Positions 1-10,454 are shown, counted from the stretch's first letter. The stretch is 64,000 nt of DNA from an uncultured Psychrobacter sp. (GCF_947488565.1 NZ_CANKZC010000003.1:310001-374000), one strand, 5' to 3'. A program made the numbers and translations. Notes: a model not told the origin generated them from the sequence alone.

Positions 1-1
1 A

Positions 2-496
2 GAAGAGTCTAACGAATCTTGTCACATATGGAATGAGGAGGCGGTTGAAAAAATTATAGAGATAGCGCCTCATGCTGTCATCACCAATTCTACTAGAACC
101 GTAGTAGACCAAAAAGAGTTTATCCCTCAATCTTATATTGATACTTGGAAAGTAATCTCTGATAATGAAATAGATGTGATTGGGATAAGAGACAATCCAC
201 GCTTCGGTTTTGATGTACCAGACTGCTTACATAGAAGTAGGAACGCAGCAGATACAGATACGTGTGTCATAGACCGGACTGAGGCTCTATTGCCGACTGA
301 TCCTACTATAGAGTATCAAGACATTATTACAGGTATTGATATGTCAGATATGTTCTGTACCGCCGAAAAATGCCCGACTACTTTTTCTGGAAAGATAATG
401 TATCGTGATGCAGAACACATCAGTATAGAGTATGCACACTTTATAAAAGATACCTTTGAAGATAAATTAAAAGAAGCGTTATCTACGGTCAGCTAA
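2..496 (+). CDS. Acyltransferase SGNH domain, C-terminal fragment (5' end outside window)
   Basis: The reading frame is open from base 2 to the TAA at 494-496, so only the last 164 codons or so are present. The fragment has the look of the C-terminal SGNH domain found in OafA/YrhL-type membrane O-acyltransferases. It contains a DNPRF segment, a late CTAEKCP cysteine pair, and an 'MYRDAEHISIEYA' segment matching the usual D-x-x-H catalytic end of that domain. Such enzymes acetylate surface polysaccharide or peptidoglycan sugars at the cytoplasmic membrane. The substrate cannot be told from this fragment. A GTG at 176 is an internal codon rather than a start, because the homologous reading frame continues upstream of it. 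Confidence 0.7.
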   Translation, partial: EESNESCHIWNEEAVEKIIEIAPHAVITNSTRTVVDQKEFIPQSYIDTWKVISDNEIDVIGIRDNPRFGFDVPDCLHRSRNAADTDTCVIDRTEALLPTDPTIEYQDIITGIDMSDMFCTAEKCPTTFSGKIMYRDAEHISIEYAHFIKDTFEDKLKEALSTVS

Positions 497-524
497 AAAT
501 ATTTAAAATGTTAAGTTAATACAG

Positions 525-569
525 AAAGAGCCCAATGCATTGGTTAAATCAACGCTTTGGGCTTTTTGT
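525..569 (+). terminator. Rho-independent terminator after the acyltransferase
   Basis: AGCCCAA at 529-535 pairs with TTGGGCT at 557-563, and a run of T follows. It sits about 30 bases after the acyltransferase stop. Confidence 0.65.
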
Positions 570-771
570 ATTAACAGCCTCTAGAGCCGTAGATTTTATA
601 ATTTCTCCTTACCATATTCTTCTCTTGAAATAGCCATACAACACACCAATTGATAGCCTATAAGTAATATCATTACTACTGGTAAGGTTTAAAACAAAGC
701 AATTGTAGTTGGTATATGTGAGCACTATTACCAGTAAGTCATTTTCTGGTGTTGACACTAAATATATTTAG

Positions 772-799
772 TTGAAATACAATCCGATATCCCGCATAT
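772..799 (+). promoter_or_regulatory. Predicted sigma-32 (RpoH) promoter of clpB
   Basis: TTGAAA at 772-777 is followed after 13 bases by CCCGCATAT at 791-799. This is close to the RpoH consensus (CTTGAAA, 13-14 bases, CCCCATNT) and is placed about 80 bases upstream of the clpB start. Heat-shock control of clpB is the known arrangement in gammaproteobacteria, so position and sequence agree. Confidence 0.75.
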
Positions 800-880
800 A
801 CATAGCAGACAAACAGAAGGGCCTTGTTATAAGCCCGTTATAAAAACTGTTAAAAATATGAATTATAAAAGGATAATACT

Positions 881-3478
881 ATGAGATTTGAGAAGTTTAC
901 GCAAAAGCTGCAAGCCGCCATTCAAGAGGCGCAAAGCCTAGCGTTAGGACGTGACAATACTGGTATCGACCCAGTGCATTTGCTTGCCGTACTGCTACAA
1001 GATGAGTCCAATTTGTCTATCTGTCAGCAGGCAGGTGCCTCTATTCCTGCACTAAAAAACGGTGTAGCAAAAGCGTTAGACAATCAAGCCAAAATTAGCG
1101 AGCCGACAGGAGATGTCAATCTAAATCCAAACTCGGTCAAAATTTTAAATCTTGCAGATCGTCAGGCACAAAAAGCGGGTGATGATTTTATTGCTACTGA
1201 ATGGGTCATATTGGCACTGGCTGAACAGGGCGAGACTAAAAAGATATTTGAGAGTGCAGGGGTGACTGCTGATAAGTTAAAAGCAGTGATTGAACAGCTA
1301 CGGGGTAATGAGAAGGTAGACAATCAAAATGCTGAAGATCAGCGTGATGCCCTTAATAAGTATACGATTAATCTAACCGAGCAGGCAGAGCTTGGCAAGC
1401 TCGACCCCGTCATCGGCCGTGATGAGGAGATTCGCCGCACCATACAGGTGCTATCACGCCGTACCAAAAACAACCCAGTGCTCATTGGTGAGCCAGGTGT
1501 CGGTAAGACGGCTATCGTTGAAGGCCTAGCGCAAAAGATTATCAATGGTGACGTGCCGGAGGGTCTGCGTCGTAAAGAAGTACTGTCGCTTGACTTGGGT
1601 GCACTGATTGCTGGAGCAAAATTCCGCGGTGAGTTTGAAGAACGTCTCAAGGGTGTACTGAGCGACTTGGCCAAACAAGAAGGTAACGTTATCTTGTTTA
1701 TCGATGAGCTGCATACCATGGTTGGTGCGGGTAAAACGGATGGCGCGATGGATGCCGGGAACATGTTAAAACCTGCATTAGCACGTGGTGAGTTACATTG
1801 TGTTGGGGCGACGACCTTGGACGAATATCGCCAGTATATTGAAAAAGACGCGGCACTTGAGCGTCGTTTCCAAAAGGTACTGGTCGATGAGCCGACGGTT
1901 GAAGATACCATTGCTATTCTTCGTGGTCTCAAAGAGCGTTATGAGTTGCATCATGGTGTTGATATTCAAGACAGTGCCATTATCGCGGCGGCGCGTATGA
2001 GTCATCGCTATATTACTGATCGTAAGCTGCCGGATAAGGCCATCGATTTAATAGACGAAGCAGCCAGTCGTTTACGTATGGAGATGGACAGTAAACCTGA
2101 AGCGCTAGGTAAGCTTGATAGTCGTCTTATTCAGCTAAAAATGCAGCGCGAAGTGCTCAAAAATGAAGAAGATGCTGGCGCACGAGCTGAGCGTAAAGTG
2201 CTTGATACGCAAATTGATGAGCTTGAAAAAGAATACGCTGATCTTAACGAAGTCTGGCAAGCAGAAAAAGCGCTGGTCAAAGGCAGTCAACAGCTCAAAG
2301 ATGAGCTTGACAAAACACGCATCGCTTATGATAAGGCAAGCCGAGAAGGCGATTACGAGACCATGAGTAAACTGCAGTATGAAACCATACCGCAGCTTGA
2401 GCGCCGTATCAATGAGTCTGACTTGGCTGAGCAAAAGGAGCAAACAGGTGAGCCTGCTGGCGTAAAGTTATTACGTAATAAAGTCACTGATAATGAGATT
2501 GCTGAAGTGGTGGCCGCGGCGACAGGCATCCCTGTCAGTAAAATGATGCAAGGTGAGCGCGATAAGATGCTGGCGATGGAAGACAAACTTCACGAGCGCG
2601 TTATCGGTCAGGACGAAGCAGTTGAGTCGGTTGCTAATGCAGTGCGTCGTAGTCGGGCAGGCTTGTCTGATCCGAATCGTCCTTCTGGCTCGTTCTTGTT
2701 CCTAGGGCCAACAGGGGTAGGTAAGACTGAGCTGACTAAGTCTTTGGCAAACTTCTTATTTGATAGTGAAGAGGCGATGGTGCGCATCGACATGAGTGAG
2801 TTCATGGAAAAGCACAGTGTCAGTCGCTTGGTAGGTGCCCCTCCTGGTTATGTCGGCTACGAAGAGGGCGGTACATTAACCGAAGCTGTACGCCGCAAGC
2901 CTTATAGTGTTGTGCTGTTTGATGAAGTAGAAAAAGCGCATCCAGATGTGTTTAATATCTTATTACAGGTATTGGACGATGGGCGCTTGACTGATTCGCA
3001 AGGTCGGGTGGTAGACTTTAAAAACACGGTTATCATCATGACCAGTAATTTGGGTTCACATAAAATCCAAGAGATGGTTGGTGAAGACTACCAAGACATC
3101 AAAGCGGCAGTAATGGATTCAGTTGGTGAGCATTTCCGTCCCGAGTTCGTCAACCGTATTGATGAGATCGTAGTGTTCCATGCGCTCGGTCAAGAACAAA
3201 TGGCTGGCATTGCTGATATCCAACTAGAGCGTCTGCGTCGCCGCTTACAAGAGCGTGAATTAGATATTACCTTATCTGATGAAGCAATGGGTCAGCTGGT
3301 CGCTGTAGGTTATGATCCAGTATATGGTGCACGTCCACTAAAACGTGCTATCCAGCAAGAGATTGAAAACCCATTGTCATTAAAGCTACTGGCAGGTGAC
3401 TTTGTCGCAGGTGACATTATCAAAGTCGACGTAGATGTAGATGATAAGCTTACCTTTGATAAGCTTAGAATGAGTTAA
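881..3478 (+). CDS. clpB: ATP-dependent chaperone ClpB
   Basis: ClpB is the cytoplasmic AAA+ disaggregase that, together with DnaK, pulls polypeptides out of heat-induced aggregates. The 865-residue product has the full family layout: a Clp N domain (about residues 1-145), a first AAA+ domain with Walker A GEPGVGKT at 203-210, a coiled-coil middle domain (about 400-530), and a second AAA+ domain with GPTGVGKT at 609-616 and a C-terminal D2-small domain. Length matches the family (about 857). The ATG at 881 is preceded by AAAAGGA at 867-873. The gene is monocistronic, with an RpoH-type promoter upstream and a strong terminator downstream. Confidence 0.97.
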   Translation: MRFEKFTQKLQAAIQEAQSLALGRDNTGIDPVHLLAVLLQDESNLSICQQAGASIPALKNGVAKALDNQAKISEPTGDVNLNPNSVKILNLADRQAQKAGDDFIATEWVILALAEQGETKKIFESAGVTADKLKAVIEQLRGNEKVDNQNAEDQRDALNKYTINLTEQAELGKLDPVIGRDEEIRRTIQVLSRRTKNNPVLIGEPGVGKTAIVEGLAQKIINGDVPEGLRRKEVLSLDLGALIAGAKFRGEFEERLKGVLSDLAKQEGNVILFIDELHTMVGAGKTDGAMDAGNMLKPALARGELHCVGATTLDEYRQYIEKDAALERRFQKVLVDEPTVEDTIAILRGLKERYELHHGVDIQDSAIIAAARMSHRYITDRKLPDKAIDLIDEAASRLRMEMDSKPEALGKLDSRLIQLKMQREVLKNEEDAGARAERKVLDTQIDELEKEYADLNEVWQAEKALVKGSQQLKDELDKTRIAYDKASREGDYETMSKLQYETIPQLERRINESDLAEQKEQTGEPAGVKLLRNKVTDNEIAEVVAAATGIPVSKMMQGERDKMLAMEDKLHERVIGQDEAVESVANAVRRSRAGLSDPNRPSGSFLFLGPTGVGKTELTKSLANFLFDSEEAMVRIDMSEFMEKHSVSRLVGAPPGYVGYEEGGTLTEAVRRKPYSVVLFDEVEKAHPDVFNILLQVLDDGRLTDSQGRVVDFKNTVIIMTSNLGSHKIQEMVGEDYQDIKAAVMDSVGEHFRPEFVNRIDEIVVFHALGQEQMAGIADIQLERLRRRLQERELDITLSDEAMGQLVAVGYDPVYGARPLKRAIQQEIENPLSLKLLAGDFVAGDIIKVDVDVDDKLTFDKLRMS

Positions 3479-3505
3479 TAACGCTAAAGTGTAGTACAAA
3501 ACTGA

Positions 3506-3541
3506 CCCCTTACTTGCAACAGCAGGTAAGGGGTTTTTTTA
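3506..3541 (+). terminator. Rho-independent terminator of clpB
   Basis: CCCCTTACTTGC pairs with GCAGGTAAGGGG around an AACA loop and is followed by a run of seven T. It lies 28 bases past the clpB stop. Confidence 0.9.
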
Positions 3542-3615
3542 TTTAAAAACATAATTTGTACCTTGACGGTGTTTTCACTTGCTATATTAGATAAAAGCAC
3601 ATCAATAGGGAGAAT

Positions 3616-4857
3616 ATGATGACAACCATTACTAAACGTATCAATGTACCTTTGAGCATAGTAGCGTTACTATTTAGTGCCTCTGCTTGCTCTAACTCAA
3701 CCACCTTAAACACTGATACAACGCCCCCAACCATAAAAGCGTCTGATGATGCTGCTAATAGTGCGCAAAAAAGCACCAACAAACCTGAATTTACGACTAA
3801 AGAGTTTGCGACCTTCAATGAACCATGGGCAATGGCAGCGCTACCAAAAACAGCCAATGACCCTCTCAAACTACTTGTGACCCAAAAAACAGGTGAGCTC
3901 TTTATCGTTGATACTCAAACGAGCAATAAGACACAAGTCGATGGTGTGCCAAGTGTGGCATATGGCGGACAAGGCGGTCTTGGAGATATTGTGTTAGCGC
4001 CTGATTTTGCAACGAGTAAGATGGTATATATCAGTTATGTTGAAGCAGGTGACGGTCCCGACAACAATACATTTGGCGCTAAGGTCGTTAAAGCCAAACT
4101 TGTAGGGCTAGACACTGATTCACCAAGTTTGCAAGCTATCACGCCTATTTGGCAGCAAACGCCAAAAGTAAAGGGTCAAGGTCATTATAGTCATCGATTA
4201 CTATTTTCTCCTGATGGACAGTATTTATACATCAGTTCAGGGGAGCGTCAGAAAAAGGATCCTTCACAGGATATGACCGTTAATTTGGGTAAAATAATTC
4301 GGTTAAATGCTGATGGGTCTGTCCCTAAAGACAATCCATTTGCTGGCAATACTGGCAATATTGCTTCACAGTTTTGGACAATAGGCCATCGTAATGTACT
4401 TGGTATGGCATTTGATGAGTCAGGCAGATTGTGGGTCAATGAGATGGGACCTCGCGGCGGTGATGAGTTTAATCTTATTAAAAAAGGCAATAACTATGGC
4501 TGGCCTGTGGTTTCTAATGGCCGTAACTATTCGGGTACTGATATTCCTGATCACGACACCCGTCCTGAGTTCGAGCCGCCTAAAATCACATGGACACCGG
4601 TTATTTCACCCTCATCTATGAGTATCTATAGCGCTGGTAATCAAAACAATTTTCCAGAATGGCAGGGCGATGCACTGATGAGTGGTTTATCATCCAAAGC
4701 TTTAATCGTAGTCGATATGAAAGAGACAGGCGATGCGTCTGAGCGTTATCGTTATGATATGGGTGCTCGTATTCGTAACGTTCTGACAGTCGATGGTGAA
4801 GTGTGGGTATTAGAAGATGGCGATAGCGGTAGATTGTTACAACTCTTGCCAAAATAA
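3616..4857 (+). CDS. PQQ-dependent aldose sugar dehydrogenase, lipoprotein
   Basis: The 413-residue product starts with a lipoprotein signal (hydrophobic stretch, then SASAC with the lipid-bearing Cys at residue 25). A glucose/sorbosone dehydrogenase six-bladed propeller of the YliI/Asd type follows. Recognisable parts are 'GGQGGLGDIVLAPDF', 'GHYSHRLLFSPDGQYLYIS', 'IGHRNVLGMAFD', 'NEMGPRGGDEFNLI' and 'NNYGWPVVSNG'. Enzymes of this family oxidise aldose sugars in the periplasm with PQQ as cofactor. No PQQ biosynthesis genes lie in the window, so cofactor supply cannot be judged. An ATG at 3619 is an equally possible start; AGGGAG lies upstream of both. The natural substrate is unknown. Confidence 0.87.
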   Translation: MMTTITKRINVPLSIVALLFSASACSNSTTLNTDTTPPTIKASDDAANSAQKSTNKPEFTTKEFATFNEPWAMAALPKTANDPLKLLVTQKTGELFIVDTQTSNKTQVDGVPSVAYGGQGGLGDIVLAPDFATSKMVYISYVEAGDGPDNNTFGAKVVKAKLVGLDTDSPSLQAITPIWQQTPKVKGQGHYSHRLLFSPDGQYLYISSGERQKKDPSQDMTVNLGKIIRLNADGSVPKDNPFAGNTGNIASQFWTIGHRNVLGMAFDESGRLWVNEMGPRGGDEFNLIKKGNNYGWPVVSNGRNYSGTDIPDHDTRPEFEPPKITWTPVISPSSMSIYSAGNQNNFPEWQGDALMSGLSSKALIVVDMKETGDASERYRYDMGARIRNVLTVDGEVWVLEDGDSGRLLQLLPK

Positions 4858-5138
4858 GAATATGCCTCTTTATTTGATTTATATAACTTTGCATATAGGT
4901 GCTGCGATGATTCCTAATTGTTAGCATATAAAGGAGTAGAGTGAGTTAAGACACATCTGTAATAATAAGAGATATTAATGCTTAATTCTTACTATTATTA
5001 CTTTTTTTAAACTGGTTATAAGGCATTAATCCGCAGTATTGCAGTCAGTTGCAAACTTGTAAGTAGTTGAATTAGATTTGATAGTTAAGAAATATCTTGT
5101 TATTGTGTGCCTCACAGGAAATTAAGGTAAATTTACAG

Positions 5139-6791
5139 ATGGATCATGTAAAAGTTGAGAGATTGGGACCGTTTCCGCGAGTGAGTAAGCCTGTTTTTAT
5201 TACGTCAGGTATTTTAATCGTCGGTTTTATTATCTTTGGAGTGCTATTTACTGAAACTGCTGGTACTCTTTTTGGTTTTTTGCAGGGTTTTATTACTGAT
5301 AAGTTTGGCTGGCTTTTTATTCTATTAATGAACTTGGCTTTAGCGTTATGTATTTATTTAGCCATGAGCCGTTATGGTGACATTCGTTTGGGTCTCCAAA
5401 CAGAGGCACCACAATATAGTCTATTCTCATGGATCGGCATGCTGTTTTCTGCTGGTGTTGGTATTGGTTTGATCTATTGGGGCACCGCTGAGCCTTTATA
5501 CCACTTTATGGCGCCTCCATTAGGTGAGCCAAATAGCGTAGAGACGGCTAAACAAGCTATTAACTTTACCTTTTTGCATTGGGGATTACACGCTTGGGCA
5601 CTGTACGCGTTTGTTGCATTGTCTCTCGCCTATTTTCATTATCGCCGCGGCTTACCTCTATCAATTCGATCAACGCTCTATCCGTTATTAGGTAAAAAGA
5701 TCTTCGGTCGATGGGGGCACGCTGTCGATATCCTAGCAGTATTTGGGACAATGTTTGGTGTTGTAACATCTTTGGGTCTGGGGGTTTTGCAAATAAACTC
5801 AGGACTTGAGAAGTTATTTGGTACGCCTAATAGTTTAACAGTACAAATTGCTTTAATTGCTTTTATAACGGTTTTAGCCGTTATTTCTGTGTTAATGGGT
5901 TTGGATAAAGGTATCAAACGCCTAAGTGATATCAATATCGGACTGACAGCCATCTTACTTGGCTTTATGGTTATTCTAGGACCAACGTTATTTATCTTCG
6001 ATAGTTTCCTTGAAAACGTCGGTAACTATTTATCAGTGTTTGTTCCACTAGGACTGTGGGGCGAAGCTTATGAAGGTCAAGAAAACTGGCAGTCTTCATG
6101 GACGATATTTTACTGGGCGTGGTGGGTAAGTTGGGCGCCATTCGTCGGTATATTTATTGCCCGTATTAGTCGCGGCCGGACCATTCGTGAGTTTGTGTTA
6201 GGGGTCATGTTAATACCAATAACAATCTTGTTTTTTTGGTTTACGACTTTTGGCGGCGTTGCTATTCATATGGAGTTGCTTGCTGCTATTGATCCTGCAT
6301 TGGCTAGTCCAGGACTCGTTGAAGCGGTACAAGCAGATTTTGGTAGTGCCATCTTTAAGCTGATCGAGTACTACCCGTTAACCAAACCGATTACTTTTAT
6401 AATTGTCATTATGATTGTACTTTGGTTTGTAACATCATCAGATTCGGCAAGCTTTGTCATTGATATGCTAACAGCCGGTGGCGATACCAATCCGCCAAAA
6501 ATTCAGCGCTTATTTTGGGCAAGTACAGAAGGCGTCATAGCTGCAGTTTTACTTGCAGCCGGTGGACTAAGTGCTTTACAGGCAGCAGCTATCGTAGCAG
6601 GTCTACCATTTGCTTTAGTCGTATTTGTGATGATGTACGCGCTACTACGTGGTTTAAGTAGAGATCAGTTGATACTGTATAGAGCTCAACAGTATTACAT
6701 TACTGCAGAATCAGCAGATCATAATACGGCGAACGAGTTCGTTGATGAAGATCTATTGGAAGGTCCGCCTAAGATTGCTAAAGGTGACTAA
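5139..6791 (+). CDS. BCCT family betaine/choline/carnitine transporter, copy 1
   Basis: Sodium- or proton-coupled uptake carrier for quaternary ammonium compounds such as glycine betaine or choline, in the inner membrane. The product is 550 residues with 12 predicted membrane segments. BCCT hallmarks are the glycine-rich stretch with GLIYWGTAEP (about residues 106-120), the tryptophan-rich 'SSWTIFYWAWWVSWAPFVG', 'ARISRGRTIREF' and 'FVTSSDSASF'. The N-terminal tail is short and the C-terminal tail is acidic, unlike the long basic osmosensing tail of Corynebacterium BetP. I chose the ATG at 5139 because the two paralogues downstream start at the same point of the alignment. An in-frame TTG at 5097 has no such support. 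The substrate cannot be settled from sequence. Confidence 0.93.
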   Translation: MDHVKVERLGPFPRVSKPVFITSGILIVGFIIFGVLFTETAGTLFGFLQGFITDKFGWLFILLMNLALALCIYLAMSRYGDIRLGLQTEAPQYSLFSWIGMLFSAGVGIGLIYWGTAEPLYHFMAPPLGEPNSVETAKQAINFTFLHWGLHAWALYAFVALSLAYFHYRRGLPLSIRSTLYPLLGKKIFGRWGHAVDILAVFGTMFGVVTSLGLGVLQINSGLEKLFGTPNSLTVQIALIAFITVLAVISVLMGLDKGIKRLSDINIGLTAILLGFMVILGPTLFIFDSFLENVGNYLSVFVPLGLWGEAYEGQENWQSSWTIFYWAWWVSWAPFVGIFIARISRGRTIREFVLGVMLIPITILFFWFTTFGGVAIHMELLAAIDPALASPGLVEAVQADFGSAIFKLIEYYPLTKPITFIIVIMIVLWFVTSSDSASFVIDMLTAGGDTNPPKIQRLFWASTEGVIAAVLLAAGGLSALQAAAIVAGLPFALVVFVMMYALLRGLSRDQLILYRAQQYYITAESADHNTANEFVDEDLLEGPPKIAKGD

Positions 6792-6842
6792 TCTATATTA
6801 CCTGTTATCGTTATTGTTATTATTAGAATTTTCATACACAGA

Positions 6843-6868
6843 TAGCCCTCACATTTAGGGCTATTTTT
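6843..6868 (+). terminator. Terminator after BCCT copy 1
   Basis: AGCCCT and AGGGCT form a 6-bp stem around a CACATTT loop, followed by ATTTTTAT. It separates copy 1 from copy 2. Confidence 0.75.
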
Positions 6869-6948
6869 ATGCGGTTATATATATTTTTAGGTTTGATAGG
6901 TTGTTTATATCCAAACATAGTGGCACAACTCTATTTTAGGAAGGTATT

Positions 6949-8577
6949 ATGAGTGAACTCAAAATTGGTCGTCTAGGACCTTTTCCACGAGTTAATAAGC
7001 CTGTTTTTATTGCCTCGGCAGTTTTGATCGTGGGTTTTATTATATTTGGCGCTCTGTTTCATGAGCTGGCTGATTCAGTATTTGCTGCAGCACAGGGTTT
7101 CATTACTCGGCGATTTGGCTGGCTATTCGTTATTTTAATGAACGTGGCAGTGGTGCTAAGTTTATATTTGATTTTTAGTAAGTATGGTGACATCCGCTTG
7201 GGTCATCAGACCGAAAGGCCACAGTATAGTCTGCCATCTTGGATTGGCATGTTGTTCTCAGCAGGTATTGGTATCGGTATCATGTACTGGGGCACCGCAG
7301 AACCTGTTTATCACTTTATGGCACCACCTCTTGGCGAAGCTGAGACAGTAGAAGCCGCCAAACAAGCAATGAACATCTCGTTCTTGCACTATGGTATCCA
7401 TGCTTGGGCCATTTATGCCATCGTGGCGTTGTCTCTGGCATACTTCCACTTTCGCCGTGGTCTGCCACTCTCTATTCGCTCAAGTCTGTATCCATTGTTG
7501 GGCAAAAGGATTTATGGCGGGTGGGGCCATGCTGTTGATACGTTGGCTGTATTCGGTACGATGTTTGGTGTCGTCACTACCTTAGGTTTTGGTGTATTAC
7601 AAATCAACTCAGGGCTTGAGGGATTGTTTGGTTTACCAAATTCGGTACCCGTACAAATTATCCTGATTGCTTTTATTACTATGCTCGCCTGTGGTTCTTT
7701 ATTAATGGGATTGGATAAAGGCATTAAGCGTCTTAGTGACACCAATATTGTTTTGACCTTTGTACTGCTAGGGTTTGCTTTTATCATGGGCCCAACTCAA
7801 TACATCATGGACAGCTTGGTTGAAAACGTCGGTAACTATGTACAAAATATCGTTCAATTAGGCTTTTGGAGTGAAGCTTATAGTAAGGGCGATTGGCAGT
7901 CATCATGGACTATTTTCTATTGGGCTTGGTGGATTAGCTGGTCACCATTTGTTGGCGTGTTTATCGCTCGTATTAGCCGTGGTCGTACCATTCGTGAATT
8001 CTTATTAGGCGTCTTGTTTATTCCTATGGTTATCCTGTTTTTCTGGTTCACAACCTTTGGCGGTGTGGCTGTAAATATGGAGCTGATTGGCAATCCTGGA
8101 TTCATTGAAGTGGTACAAAATGACTACGGTAATGCTATTTTCAAATTAATGGAGTTTTATCCATTTACGCAAGCCACAACGATGTTAATCATCATCATGA
8201 TTGTTTTATGGTTTGTGACCTCTTCAGATTCAGCAAGTTTTGTGATCGATATGCTAACTGCGGGTGGTGAGACCAATCCGCCCAAGATTCAGCGTCTATT
8301 TTGGGCGATAACTCAAGGTTTTGTGGCTGCTATTCTACTGGCAGCGGGCGGTTTGGGTGCCCTACAAGCGGCTGCTATCGTGGCAGGATTCCCGTTTGCC
8401 GTTGTCGTCTTTGTCATGCTGTACGCTATGATACGAGGATTCAATCGTGATGAGCTTATATTGTACCGTGCAGAGCAGCGCTTTATCACGGAAGAGTCGG
8501 TCGAGCATAATACGGCTAACGAGTTCGTTGATGAAGAACTATTAGAAGGACCACCTGAGATTGCTAAGGGTGATTAA
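6949..8577 (+). CDS. BCCT family betaine/choline/carnitine transporter, copy 2
   Basis: Paralogue of the neighbouring carriers, 542 residues, with the same conserved blocks (GIGIMYWGTAEPVYHF, 'SSWTIFYWAWWISWSPFVG', 'ARISRGRTIREF', TSSDSASF). It starts MSELKIGRLGPFPRV at an ATG with AGGAAGG just upstream (6940-6946). The loop after the HMELLAAIDPALASPG position of copy 1 is about eight residues shorter here (NMELIGNPG). That could mark a difference in substrate or gating, but this is inference. It has its own terminator, so it is probably transcribed separately. Confidence 0.93.
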   Translation: MSELKIGRLGPFPRVNKPVFIASAVLIVGFIIFGALFHELADSVFAAAQGFITRRFGWLFVILMNVAVVLSLYLIFSKYGDIRLGHQTERPQYSLPSWIGMLFSAGIGIGIMYWGTAEPVYHFMAPPLGEAETVEAAKQAMNISFLHYGIHAWAIYAIVALSLAYFHFRRGLPLSIRSSLYPLLGKRIYGGWGHAVDTLAVFGTMFGVVTTLGFGVLQINSGLEGLFGLPNSVPVQIILIAFITMLACGSLLMGLDKGIKRLSDTNIVLTFVLLGFAFIMGPTQYIMDSLVENVGNYVQNIVQLGFWSEAYSKGDWQSSWTIFYWAWWISWSPFVGVFIARISRGRTIREFLLGVLFIPMVILFFWFTTFGGVAVNMELIGNPGFIEVVQNDYGNAIFKLMEFYPFTQATTMLIIIMIVLWFVTSSDSASFVIDMLTAGGETNPPKIQRLFWAITQGFVAAILLAAGGLGALQAAAIVAGFPFAVVVFVMLYAMIRGFNRDELILYRAEQRFITEESVEHNTANEFVDEELLEGPPEIAKGD

Positions 8578-8609
8578 AGCATAATATAAAATTGCACGTC
8601 GCTACACAA

Positions 8610-8641
8610 AACCTCAATCTATTCGTAGATTGGGGTTTTAT
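8610..8641 (+). terminator. Terminator after BCCT copy 2 with TTCG tetraloop
   Basis: AACCTCAATCTA (8610-8621), loop TTCG, and TAGATTGGGGTT (8626-8637) form a 12-bp stem with one mismatch or wobble, followed by TTATT. The UUCG tetraloop is exceptionally stable in RNA. Confidence 0.85.
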
Positions 8642-8776
8642 TAGTTAATAAAGTAGTGATTAGAGTCAGGCTACTTTCAAACTTTTCTTAATGAGAACTC
8701 AACCGTAACGACACTGCGTTTGATAAGTAGGCAATATCTTGATAGGGTATCGTTTTTTTTAATTTTGGAAAAATCT

Positions 8777-10429
8777 ATGGATCACGTTAAAGTTGGTCGA
8801 TTGGGCCCTTTTCCAAGGGTAAGTAAACCAGTATTTTTGTCTTCAGCGATTTTAATTATTGCGTTTATTATCTTCGGTGCCTTTTTTAATGAGCTGGCAA
8901 GCGTAGTGTTTGGGCAAGCAAAAGCGTTTATCTCAATTCGTTTTGGCTGGTTTTTTATCATGGTAGTCAACTTAGCCGTGGTCATGAGTATCTATCTAAT
9001 ATTTAGCCGATATGGTGATATTAGGCTTGGACATCAGATGGAAAAGCCGGAATACAAACTCATCTCTTGGATTGGAATGTTGTTTTCAGCGGGTATCGGT
9101 ATTGGTTTGCTTTACTGGGGTACGGCTGAGCCGTTGTACCACTTTATGGCACCGCCACTAGGCGAAGGAGAGACGGTTGCATCTGCCAAGCTTGCGATGA
9201 ATATCTCGTTTTTACATTACGGTATCCATGTGTGGGCGATTTATGGCATGGTGGCTTTAGCATTGGCTTATTTTCACTATCGCCGTGGTTTACCACTCTC
9301 CATTCGCTCAACGCTTTATCCATTATTAGGTCAAAGAATCTATGGACGTTGGGGTCATACTGTTGATACGTTGGCTGTGTTTGGCACAATGTTTGGGGTG
9401 GTCACAACCTTAGGCTTAGGTGTGTTACAGATCAACTCTGGTCTTGAGAGTCTATTCGGCATTCCTAATAACATTACAGTGCAGATTGTCTTGATTGCAG
9501 TTATTACCGCGCTTGCTGGACTGTCGCTATTGATGGGACTGGATAAAGGTATTAAGCGTTTAAGTGACATCAATATTTTTCTGACTATTGTGCTATTGAG
9601 CTTTGTGATTATCTTAGGCCCAACGCAGTTTATATTTAATAGTTTTGTAGAGAATATCGGTAATTATCTGCACCAAGTTGTTCCGCTAGCCTTATGGACA
9701 GAGTCTTATGAAGGTCAAGAAAACTGGCAATCTTCATGGACAATCTTTTATTGGGCATGGTGGATCAGCTGGTCACCGTTCGTTGGCGTATTCGTCGCCC
9801 GTATTTCTCGTGGTCGCACGATTCGTGAATTCATATTAGGGGTGTTACTGATTCCGGTTACCATATTGTTCTTATGGTTTACAGCATTTGGCGGGTCGGC
9901 AGTGCACATGGAGCTAATGGCTGCAGTCAGTCCTGACATTGCCAGTCCTGGACTGGTTGAGGCAGTACAAGCAGATACTGGTAGTGCTATCTTTAAATTG
10001 ATGGAAACCTATCCCTTTACTCAAGCAGCAACTGCCTTAATTATTGTCATGATCGTACTATGGTTCGTGACCTCATCTGATTCTGCCAGCTTCGTCATCG
10101 ATATGTTGACATCGGGCGGTGATACCAATCCACCTAAGGTTCAGCGCCTGTTTTGGGCAGGGACTGAAGGTGTGATTGCAGCGATATTGCTAGCAGCGGG
10201 AGGACTTGGGGCATTGCAGGCCGCAGCTATTGTGTCAGGGTTCCCCTTTGCTATTGTCATGCTGGTCATGATGTACGCGCTACTTCGCGGCTTGAGCCGA
10301 GATCGTCTGGTGTTATATCGCAATCAGCAGTGGTTTGTCACTGAGGAATCAGCAGAACATAACTCAGCAAACGAGTTCCGTGATGAACATTTGCTAAAAG
10401 GTCCTCCTAAAGTTACCAAGTCTGATTAG
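8777..10429 (+). CDS. BCCT family betaine/choline/carnitine transporter, copy 3
   Basis: Third carrier of the tandem array, 550 residues, closest in its termini to copy 1 (starts MDHVKVGRLGPFPRV; carries the same 'YEGQENWQSSWTIFYWAWW' insert that copy 2 lacks). All BCCT signatures are present. The ATG at 8777 is preferred over an upstream in-frame TTG at 8720 because it aligns with the other two paralogues and has TTGGAAA about 7 bases upstream. Three carriers with no betaine-synthesis (betA/betB) or catabolic genes beside them suggest a role in osmolyte scavenging rather than in a breakdown pathway. Confidence 0.93.
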   Translation: MDHVKVGRLGPFPRVSKPVFLSSAILIIAFIIFGAFFNELASVVFGQAKAFISIRFGWFFIMVVNLAVVMSIYLIFSRYGDIRLGHQMEKPEYKLISWIGMLFSAGIGIGLLYWGTAEPLYHFMAPPLGEGETVASAKLAMNISFLHYGIHVWAIYGMVALALAYFHYRRGLPLSIRSTLYPLLGQRIYGRWGHTVDTLAVFGTMFGVVTTLGLGVLQINSGLESLFGIPNNITVQIVLIAVITALAGLSLLMGLDKGIKRLSDINIFLTIVLLSFVIILGPTQFIFNSFVENIGNYLHQVVPLALWTESYEGQENWQSSWTIFYWAWWISWSPFVGVFVARISRGRTIREFILGVLLIPVTILFLWFTAFGGSAVHMELMAAVSPDIASPGLVEAVQADTGSAIFKLMETYPFTQAATALIIVMIVLWFVTSSDSASFVIDMLTSGGDTNPPKVQRLFWAGTEGVIAAILLAAGGLGALQAAAIVSGFPFAIVMLVMMYALLRGLSRDRLVLYRNQQWFVTEESAEHNSANEFRDEHLLKGPPKVTKSD

Positions 10430-10454
10430 TAAGATTGTAAAAATGATGCGAATA

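Larger units (their letters stand above)
497..880. other. Intergenic region between acyltransferase and clpB
   Basis: This 384-base gap holds the terminator at 525-569 and the heat-shock-type promoter at 772-799. The bases between them (about 570-770) show no ORF or strong hairpin. Confidence 0.7.

Noticed and set aside
1339..1932. 197-residue minus-strand frame opposite clpB
   Set aside because: It lies wholly inside the antisense of a strongly conserved gene and is Ser/Arg-rich without any domain; it is a shadow frame.
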